Shown here: positions 1-6,676 of the stretch, one piece after another
How positions within the stretch are numbered: the first letter of the stretch is position 1
Layout: every line of letters begins with the position of its first letter
NCBI GenBank assembly: GCA_013003335.1
Contig: JABDJT010000012.1
Location: 1 to 6,676 of the forward strand
Direction of reading: 5' to 3'
DNA length: 6,676 nt
Source of the DNA: Verrucomicrobiales bacterium
Lineage (GTDB): Bacteria > Verrucomicrobiota > Verrucomicrobiia > Verrucomicrobiales > DEV007
Program-made: the position numbers and the translations under genes
The notes under the pieces: generated by a model
What the model saw: the letters and a program-made list of their open reading frames with translations, nothing else
Told to the model about the DNA's origin: nothing
Database searches by the model: none

Positions 1-401
1 TCGTAATCCTGGATCGTCCCCATCACGCCAATGACCCGGTCGTCCAGGTCCCGAATCGGCAGTTTGTTGGTCAAAAACCATTCCGGAATCCCCTGCCGGT
101 TGATGAACACCTCGACGATTTCCAGCATCGGTTCGCCGGTCTCCAATACGCGCAAATCGTCCTGGCGGAATTTTTCAGCGAGACTGTACGGGAGCAATTC
201 AAAGTCCGTCACCCCCCAGAATTTTGTTTCGTCGGAGTACCCGTAGAGTTGAAGGAGCGCCCGATTGGCGGCGAGAAGACGGCCGTCGCGATCTTTCGCG
301 AAAAACAGGACGCCCGGCAGGTAGTCGAAAAGCAGGTGAAATGCGCTGTCCGGCCGGATCTGTTCGAGGAAGCAATTTCGCAATTCGGTGCCGCTTTTCA
401 T
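1..401 (-). CDS. PAS-domain sensory/regulatory protein, N-terminal part (runs off left edge)
   Basis: This is the first 133 codons of a protein read leftward from ATG at 399-401; the rest lies beyond the left edge. The only in-frame ATG near the start is this one, and an in-frame TAA lies upstream at 453-455. Residues about 20-133 look like a PAS sensor fold: the FDYLPGVLFFAKDRDGRLLAANRA-type opening (about 25-48), a YGYSDE segment (53-58), and a terminal strand pair ending IGVMGTIQDY (124-133), typical of the PAS/PAC end. There is no signal peptide or membrane segment, so it should be cytosolic. PAS domains bind small ligands or cofactors and pass a signal to an output domain, which is missing here. 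From memory, similar N-termini in Verrucomicrobia are followed by an AraC-type DNA-binding domain; a histidine kinase or GGDEF output is equally possible from what is visible. The leader lacks a Shine-Dalgarno site and instead reads AACTTTCCTCCTT before ATG. Confidence 0.85.
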   Translation of the reverse strand, partial: MKSGTELRNCFLEQIRPDSAFHLLFDYLPGVLFFAKDRDGRLLAANRALLQLYGYSDETKFWGVTDFELLPYSLAEKFRQDDLRVLETGEPMLEIVEVFINRQGIPEWFLTNKLPIRDLDDRVIGVMGTIQDY

Positions 402-432
402 AAGGAGGAAAGTTCGGGGAAATCTCCAACGT

Positions 433-449
433 ATTGGTGGAATTCCAAT
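433..449. repeat. Small palindrome in divergent intergenic region
   Basis: The 73 bp gap between the divergent PAS gene and the membrane protein gene contains ATTGGTGGAATTCCAAT. Within it, TGGAATTCCA (438-447) is a perfect 10-bp palindrome, and the outer ATTGG/CCAAT form an overlapping inverted repeat. Its place between two divergent genes would suit an operator for one or both. However, perfect 10-bp palindromes are expected a few times by chance in a window this size, so any function is only a suggestion. I could not pick out a convincing -35/-10 pair on either strand of the gap. Confidence 0.2.
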
Positions 450-474
450 TGATTAAGAATAGTTTAGCACCGTT

Positions 475-1407
475 ATGAACGCACAAATTGATACAGAGGA
501 TTTCATCGGCGAGTTCGATGAAGGGGGTACAGGCGGCTCCGGAAATGGAGGCGGTGCCAAAATTGCCATCATCATTCTGTCACTGCTGGTGGTCGCCGCC
601 GGCGGCGCCGCAGCGATGTTCGGAACCTGGTGGAGCGCGGATCAAAAAGCCGTTCTCGAGGCCGAAACCCAGTTGAAATCGCTCAACGAACAAATCAGCC
701 AACTCGAAACGGCGCGGTCGGATCTTTCGACCCAGCTGGCCGAAAAACAGGCCGAGCTTGAAAGGATCCGCACGGAATCCGCAACCCGCATCGCGGAGTT
801 GGAGAAAGAGCATCGCGAAACGGTCCAGAAAACGTACGCGCAGATGGACGAAATCGTCTACGACAGCCGGAAAACGCTCGAATACATCGGAACGATCGAG
901 GACAAGTTGAAAACCGGAAAAGCTCTCGATGAAGAAGAAGCCGGGAAACTACGCACGGTTGTGACCGGTCTCACATTTCTTCATGAGCAATATGAAAAGC
1001 CGATACACGAATTCCGCGAACTGGAACGGTTTCTCACCGACCAGCTGAACGTGCCTCGATCCGTTCCGCCGGCAGAGCGATACGGCCTTCTCAAGCGCAT
1101 CTTCAAAAATCGCGAATTCAAAGCCGAGCAGGCTTCCTTTTTCCAGGAAGAAGGCCAGCGGCAGGCGTTCGTTCGCGCCCGGACCAAGGTTTCCGAAGCT
1201 TATTCCCGTGCCCAGTCGCAGATGAAAAGTCTGAAACTCGACAGCAGCAAATTTCTGAATCAGCTGGACACAATCGTTGAATCCAACGAAGGGCAGGTCG
1301 CCGAAGTGGACGATTTTTTCGAGAAATCGAAGGAAATTCTCAAGATCCACGACCGGATCATGAAACTCGAACCGGATCAGGATCTACAGCCGTCGACGAA
1401 GCCCTGA
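475..1407 (+). CDS. Single-pass membrane protein with long coiled coil, unknown function
   Basis: A 310-residue protein that I cannot assign to a named family. The start is well defined: ATG 475 follows an in-frame TAG at 460-462. In order, it has an acidic N-terminus (residues 1-16), a glycine/serine-rich linker (17-27), one hydrophobic segment (about 30-50, IAIIILSLLVVAAGG then an Ala/Gly-rich stretch ending at a WW pair), and a charged helical region. Residues about 58-115 show a clear heptad pattern (L67, L70, I74, L77, L84, L88, L95, I98), so a dimeric coiled coil is likely. The rest (about 120-300) is strongly helical and charged, with a proline-containing break near 193-200 (LNVPRSVPPAERYG) and a polar, Pro-rich tail. 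There is no lipobox, cleavable signal or enzymatic motif. The likely topology is N-inside with the coiled coil outside the cytoplasmic membrane, but charge asymmetry is weak. A structural, scaffolding or envelope-associated role is inferred from architecture only. It converges on the dehydrogenase gene with 10 bp between stop codons. Confidence 0.85.
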   Translation: MNAQIDTEDFIGEFDEGGTGGSGNGGGAKIAIIILSLLVVAAGGAAAMFGTWWSADQKAVLEAETQLKSLNEQISQLETARSDLSTQLAEKQAELERIRTESATRIAELEKEHRETVQKTYAQMDEIVYDSRKTLEYIGTIEDKLKTGKALDEEEAGKLRTVVTGLTFLHEQYEKPIHEFRELERFLTDQLNVPRSVPPAERYGLLKRIFKNREFKAEQASFFQEEGQRQAFVRARTKVSEAYSRAQSQMKSLKLDSSKFLNQLDTIVESNEGQVAEVDDFFEKSKEILKIHDRIMKLEPDQDLQPSTKP

Positions 1408-1417
1408 GGGGTATCTA

Positions 1418-2935
1418 TCATCCCCGCAAGATGGTCGGCAACCGGTGCTCACGCACATTGTCGTAGCAATGCAGCGCGGCAAAGCGGGGAATGGCGGCAG
1501 GAATTCCAACCGCGGTGAAACCCGCATGACCGGTCGCAGGATACGGGCCACCGTGATTCATGGCCGGGGAAACAGCAACACCGGTCGGCATTTTATCGTT
1601 CAAAAGTCGGCCGACTTTGGCCCGCAAACCGGGCTCGATTTGGTCGTAGGCCGCGTCGTCGGAGCCGTTCGTGTCGGTGTAAACGCAGCCGGTCAGGTTG
1701 CCTTCAAGCGAATCGATCACCGCGCAGGCTTCGTCTAAATCGGCGGCGACCACGATCAGCGAGGCATTGCCAAAAGCTTCGGTTTGAAAGGTCTCCGGAT
1801 CAGCCACGAATTTTTCGCCGGACACGCGAAGCAGCGAGTTTGCTGCGGAGTAACCCGTCCCACCTCCGGCTGAATTTCCCGTCAACACCTCCGCGCCCGC
1901 GTTTTCGAGCACGCCAAGGCTTTCGATCAGCGAATTGGCAACGCTTTTGGAAAGCAGCGTGCCAACCGGCGCTTCGGAAAAGCGTTTCGCCACGTCGGCG
2001 ACGAACGACTCGGTTGCCTCACCCGCGAGCAGCACCACAAGGCCTGGATTGGTGCAGAACTGACCCGCACCCATCAGGCAGCTGCCGGTGAATTCTTCGG
2101 CGAGAGCGTCGCCTCGTTCGGCCAGGGCGCCTGGTAAAATCACGACGGGGTTTACGCTGGATAGCTCGAGGTAAATCAGTTTCCCCGCGGCGTCGGCGGC
2201 GGCTTTCAGTTTCAATCCGGCGCCGCGGCTGCCGGTGTAACCTGTCGCGGCGATGCGCGGATCGGACACGAGTTTTTCGCCATCGGCGTGGCCGGTGCGG
2301 TACAAAAGCTGGACCGTTCCGGCGGGCATGCCGATCGATTCGGCGGCGGCTTGCGCGCATTCGGCAAAAATCCGCGTCGTGCCCGGATGGCTCGAATTTG
2401 CTTTCGCGATCACCGGATTTCCCGCTGCGATGGCTGCTGCGAAATCGCCACCGGAAGCCGAACCGAAGGCGAATGGAAAATTGTTCGGTCCAAAAACTGC
2501 GACCGGGCCGATCGGGCCGTAGCAGGAAGCGATTCCATTTTCTGAATCGATCACCGGATTTCTCCACGAACCGGATCGCGCTGCCGTCGCTGCCTGCCGA
2601 AGCTGGCCGGTCGTGCGGGGCAATTCGACATCGGCGAGTCGCGGTGATTTTGGCAAAGCGGTTTCGAGGTGCGCCATTTCGACCAGTTCGTCCGCACGCG
2701 ACTCGATTCGGTCGGCAATTGCTTCGAGAAACGTCGCGATTTTTTCACCGTCCATCGTCCGCATTTCCAGATAAGCAGCTGCGGCGGCATCCAGCGCAGC
2801 TCGGCAATCGGACCAGGAGGAAACCGGGTATTCGTCCGGCAAGGCGGATTCGGCGGCCGGATTTTCCGCCTGAAACGTCCCAGTGGCATCGGCGTCCCGC
2901 CATTTGCCCGCGATCAAAACTTTCTGCAAACTCAT
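1418..2935 (-). CDS. Aldehyde dehydrogenase, alpha-ketoglutaric semialdehyde dehydrogenase type
   Basis: A 505-residue NAD(P)-dependent aldehyde dehydrogenase. The frame stays open further upstream, but the family's N-terminus begins at MSLQKVLIAGKW, so ATG 2935 is chosen over in-frame ATGs at 3001 and 3082. Catalytic features are present: GPNNFPFAF (149-157) with the oxyanion Asn152, the cofactor-loop motif TGYTGSRGAG (231-240), the general-base Glu257 in YLELSSVNP, and the nucleophile Cys294 in GQFCTNPG. The C-terminal motifs PTGVAVSPAMNHGGPYPAT (about 450-468) and CYDNVREHRLP (490-500) resemble enzymes that oxidise 2,5-dioxopentanoate to 2-oxoglutarate (EC 1.2.1.26) rather than betaine-aldehyde or succinate-semialdehyde dehydrogenases. 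That reaction ends the non-phosphorylative pentose, glucarate/galactarate and hydroxyproline routes. None of the upstream enzymes of those routes is in the window, so the actual substrate is inferred. The gene is intact, alone on its strand, and divergent from pckG across 128 bp. No Shine-Dalgarno site precedes the start. Confidence 0.93.
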   Translation of the reverse strand: MSLQKVLIAGKWRDADATGTFQAENPAAESALPDEYPVSSWSDCRAALDAAAAAYLEMRTMDGEKIATFLEAIADRIESRADELVEMAHLETALPKSPRLADVELPRTTGQLRQAATAARSGSWRNPVIDSENGIASCYGPIGPVAVFGPNNFPFAFGSASGGDFAAAIAAGNPVIAKANSSHPGTTRIFAECAQAAAESIGMPAGTVQLLYRTGHADGEKLVSDPRIAATGYTGSRGAGLKLKAAADAAGKLIYLELSSVNPVVILPGALAERGDALAEEFTGSCLMGAGQFCTNPGLVVLLAGEATESFVADVAKRFSEAPVGTLLSKSVANSLIESLGVLENAGAEVLTGNSAGGGTGYSAANSLLRVSGEKFVADPETFQTEAFGNASLIVVAADLDEACAVIDSLEGNLTGCVYTDTNGSDDAAYDQIEPGLRAKVGRLLNDKMPTGVAVSPAMNHGGPYPATGHAGFTAVGIPAAIPRFAALHCYDNVREHRLPTILRG

Positions 2936-3015
2936 GCGGAAATGGTGGGGGAAAACGGGCCGGTGACAAGTGGAAACGTTTCTTCGAAGCGACGGTCCCA
3001 TGAAAATTGTTTTTT

Positions 3016-3058
3016 CGAATGAACAGGGTTGATTCGGAGAACAGACCCTGTTTGTTCG
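3016..3058 (+). promoter_or_regulatory. Long inverted repeat / potential 5'-leader hairpin before pckG
   Basis: Arms CGAATGAACAGGGT (3016-3029) and ACCCTGTTTGTTCG (3045-3058) are complementary over 14 positions: 12 Watson-Crick pairs and two adjacent positions that are mismatches in DNA but G-U wobbles in RNA. The loop is 15 nt (3030-3044). The repeat ends 5 nt before the pckG ATG at 3064, where a ribosome would dock, and lies about 80-125 bp upstream of the divergent dehydrogenase start. It is not an intrinsic terminator: the T-run lies before it (3008-3015), and the downstream side has no T tract on either strand. It could be a dimeric-repressor operator governing one or both genes, or an RNA hairpin that affects pckG translation. 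Which of these applies cannot be told from sequence alone. Confidence 0.45.
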
Positions 3059-3063
3059 TTTCG

Positions 3064-4848
3064 ATGTCCTCGCCAAATGCAAAACTGAATCAGTGGGTCG
3101 AAGAAATTCGGGAATTGTGCCAACCGGAGGCGGTTGAATGGGCAGACGGTTCGCAGGAAGAATGGGACCGGCTCACCGATTTGATGGTCGAATCCGGAAC
3201 GCTGAAACGGCTCAACCCGGAAAAACGCCCGAATTCGTTCCTCGCGTGGTCGGACCCGAAAGACGTCGCCCGGGTGGAAGACCGGACTTTCATCTGCTCG
3301 AATCGGAAAGTGGATGCCGGGCCGACGAACAACTGGGTGTCGCCAAATGAAATGCGCGGGACGTTGCAGGGACTATTTGAGGGCTGCATGCACGGTCGGA
3401 CGATGTATGTCGTGCCGTTTTGCATGGGCCCGCTCGGATCGGACATGTCGATCATCGGGGTGGAAGTCACGGATTCGCCCTACGTCGTCGTAAACATGAA
3501 AATCATGACCCGGATGGGTTCCGCTGTGCTGGAAGAACTCGGACCGGACGGCGATTTCGTACCGTGCGTGCATTCCGTCGGGATGCCGCTTTCGGAGGGG
3601 CAGGAGGACGTGCCCTGGCCGTGCCAGGAGAACAAATATATCGTTCATTTTCCCGAGGATCGCGAAATCTGGAGTTTTGGATCCGGGTACGGCGGCAACG
3701 CCCTTTTGGGCAAAAAATGTCTCGCTCTTCGTATCGCCAGCGTAAAAGCGCGGGATGAAGGATGGATGGCGGAGCATATGCTGGTTTCCGGGGTGGAAAA
3801 TCCGGAGGGTGAAAAACGTTATGTGGTCGGGGCATTTCCCAGCGCTTGCGGGAAGACGAATTTCGCGATGCTGATCCCGCCGAAAAACTACGTCGAAGCC
3901 GGCTGGAAAGTGACAACGGTCGGCGACGACATCGCATGGCTCAGGCCCGGCCCGACAGGCAAGCTGCACGCGATTAATCCCGAGGCCGGTTACTTCGGCG
4001 TCGCGCCGGGCACCTCGTGGGAATCGAATCCGAACGCGATGGAATCGATGAGAGCGAACTCGATTTTTACCAATGTGGCCCTGACCGAAGACGACGATGT
4101 GTGGTGGGAGGATTTGACCGACGAACCGCCCGAGAACCTGACGGACTGGCGCGGGAATGAGTGGACACCTGATTCGGAAACGCCCGCAGCGCACCCGAAT
4201 TCGCGTTTCACCGCTCCGGCCGCGCAATGCCCGGCGATCGATCCGGAATGGGAAAATCCAGAGGGCGTGCCGATCGACGCAATCATATTCGGTGGCCGCC
4301 GTGCCACGACAATGCCGCTCGTTTTCCAGGCATTCAACTGGGTTCATGGCGTGTTTTTGGGCGCGAATCTCGGCTCGGAAATGACGGCTGCGGCCGAGGG
4401 CGCCGTCGGAAAAATTCGACATGACCCTTTCGCGATGCTCCCGTTTTGCGGCTACAACATGGGCGATTATTTCGCCCATTGGCTCGGGATGCGAAAGCGG
4501 ATCAAAGAGCTGCCGCGCATCTTTCACGTGAACTGGTTTCGCAAAAGGAACGGAAAATTCATGTGGCCCGGTTTTTCGGAAAACATGCGGGTGCTTCACT
4601 GGATTTTTGATCGCGTCAGCGGCCGGGGGAAAGGCCACGAGTCAAAGCTCGGCTGGGTCCCCCATTTTCGGGAACTGAATTTCGAAGGGCTCGATTTTTC
4701 TTTCGAGCAGTGGCAGGAACTCATGGCGGTAGAGGATTCGGAATTTCGCCAGGAGTTGCTGTCCGAGGCGGAACTGTATCTCCAGCTTTATGATCACCTG
4801 CCGAAGGAACTGATTTTCCAACGGGAATTGCTGGCAGGGCGGATTTGA
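3064..4848 (+). CDS. pckG: Phosphoenolpyruvate carboxykinase (GTP)
   Basis: A 594-residue GTP-type PEP carboxykinase, which converts oxaloacetate plus GTP to phosphoenolpyruvate, CO2 and GDP in the cytosol, the entry step of gluconeogenesis. Length is close to the usual 600-620. ATG 3064 is chosen because family homology begins just after it; in-frame upstream starts (TTG 3007, ATG 3019) would place the start inside or before the inverted repeat. Visible motifs are substrate-binding Arg70, SGYGGNALLGKK (207-218) with Tyr209 and the Mn-binding lysine, Mn-ligand His238, P-loop FPSACGKTN (258-266) with the reactive Cys262 and Lys264, VGDDIAW (286-292) with metal-binding Asp289, NSRF (379-382), GGRR (410-413), the mobile lid AAAEGAVGKIRHDPF (442-456), and the guanine-binding aromatic region KFMWPGFSEN (498-507). 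All expected catalytic residues are in place and no frameshift is seen. It is followed 111 bp later by the isocitrate dehydrogenase gene on the same strand. No Shine-Dalgarno site is present. Confidence 0.98.
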   Translation: MSSPNAKLNQWVEEIRELCQPEAVEWADGSQEEWDRLTDLMVESGTLKRLNPEKRPNSFLAWSDPKDVARVEDRTFICSNRKVDAGPTNNWVSPNEMRGTLQGLFEGCMHGRTMYVVPFCMGPLGSDMSIIGVEVTDSPYVVVNMKIMTRMGSAVLEELGPDGDFVPCVHSVGMPLSEGQEDVPWPCQENKYIVHFPEDREIWSFGSGYGGNALLGKKCLALRIASVKARDEGWMAEHMLVSGVENPEGEKRYVVGAFPSACGKTNFAMLIPPKNYVEAGWKVTTVGDDIAWLRPGPTGKLHAINPEAGYFGVAPGTSWESNPNAMESMRANSIFTNVALTEDDDVWWEDLTDEPPENLTDWRGNEWTPDSETPAAHPNSRFTAPAAQCPAIDPEWENPEGVPIDAIIFGGRRATTMPLVFQAFNWVHGVFLGANLGSEMTAAAEGAVGKIRHDPFAMLPFCGYNMGDYFAHWLGMRKRIKELPRIFHVNWFRKRNGKFMWPGFSENMRVLHWIFDRVSGRGKGHESKLGWVPHFRELNFEGLDFSFEQWQELMAVEDSEFRQELLSEAELYLQLYDHLPKELIFQRELLAGRI

Positions 4849-4959
4849 TCCTGTTTTTCCCAATCAGAAAGGTCTTTCACAGCGCAAGCCAGCCACCTCG
4901 CCGTTTGACCCGCCCCGATTTCAAGCCTAGAAATTCGCGCAACTTTTTCCTCCAATACC
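4849..4959. other. Gap between pckG and icd, no clear signal
   Basis: This 111 bp spacer is pyrimidine-rich near its right end and carries a short T-run (4854-4858) just after the pckG stop. The only stem before that run is 4 bp (GGAT/ATCC, 4841-4851), too weak to call an intrinsic terminator. No good -35/-10 pair or known riboswitch core is seen, so whether icd is co-transcribed with pckG or has its own promoter is undecided. Confidence 0.4.

Positions 4960-6676
<1,717 letters not shown>

Noticed and set aside
402..412. Strong Shine-Dalgarno-like AAGGAGGAAAG on the plus strand
   Set aside because: No ATG, GTG or TTG lies 4-12 nt downstream and the next real start is at 475. It is the complement of the CCTCC in the PAS gene leader.
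1408..1425. GGGG...CCCC hairpin between the convergent stop codons as a bidirectional terminator
   Set aside because: The stem is only 4-5 bp around a 7-10 nt loop, with no T-run on either strand.
2019..2567. 182-codon Arg-rich frame overlapping the aldehyde dehydrogenase on the same strand
   Set aside because: The translation is dominated by Arg and low-complexity stretches, a frame-shifted shadow of the dehydrogenase.
2906..2936. Weak promoter for the dehydrogenase (TTGTCA-like box on the minus strand near 2964-2969)
   Set aside because: No acceptable -10 box lies at the right distance; the partner hexamer would be a poor match close to the start codon.
3373..4638. 421-codon open frame on the minus strand, antisense to pckG
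   Set aside because: It lies wholly inside the certain pckG gene. Its translation is rich in Arg, His and Pro with no recognisable domain, as expected from codon bias shadowing.
4835..4858. Intrinsic terminator at the end of pckG
   Set aside because: The stem is only about 4 bp (GGAT/ATCC with a 3-nt loop), although a short T-run follows; too weak to call.

Overview
The window reads as ordinary chromosomal DNA from a free-living bacterium of moderate GC content. It holds six genes or gene parts, with little non-coding space and no sign of mobile elements, CRISPR, tRNA or rRNA. A Verrucomicrobiota (Opitutae-like) origin is a tentative guess. It rests on the style of the PAS protein, the pairing of a GTP-type PEP carboxykinase with a monomeric isocitrate dehydrogenase, and the absence of Shine-Dalgarno motifs before every gene. 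No single marker proves it.

Layout: (1) 3-401, minus strand, the N-terminal half or less of a PAS-domain sensory or regulatory protein that runs off the left edge. (2) 475-1407, plus strand, a single-pass membrane protein with a glycine-rich linker and a long coiled coil, of unknown function. It diverges from the PAS gene across 73 bp and converges on the next gene with only 10 bp between stop codons. (3) 1418-2935, minus strand, an aldehyde dehydrogenase of the alpha-ketoglutaric semialdehyde dehydrogenase type. (4) 3064-4848, plus strand, GTP-dependent phosphoenolpyruvate carboxykinase (pckG), divergent from the dehydrogenase across a 128 bp gap. (5) 4960 to the right edge, plus strand, monomeric NADP-dependent isocitrate dehydrogenase, cut off after 572 codons.

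The three enzymes meet at the oxaloacetate/2-oxoglutarate node. The semialdehyde dehydrogenase would deliver 2-oxoglutarate from sugar-acid or hydroxyproline breakdown, isocitrate dehydrogenase makes 2-oxoglutarate plus NADPH, and PEP carboxykinase withdraws oxaloacetate toward gluconeogenesis. The most notable non-coding signal is a 14-bp-arm inverted repeat (3016-3058) ending 5 nt before the pckG start. I see no novel defence, mobile or biosynthetic system here. The items worth a second look are this hairpin, the SD-less (in two cases CCTCC-containing) leaders, and the unrecognised membrane coiled-coil protein.
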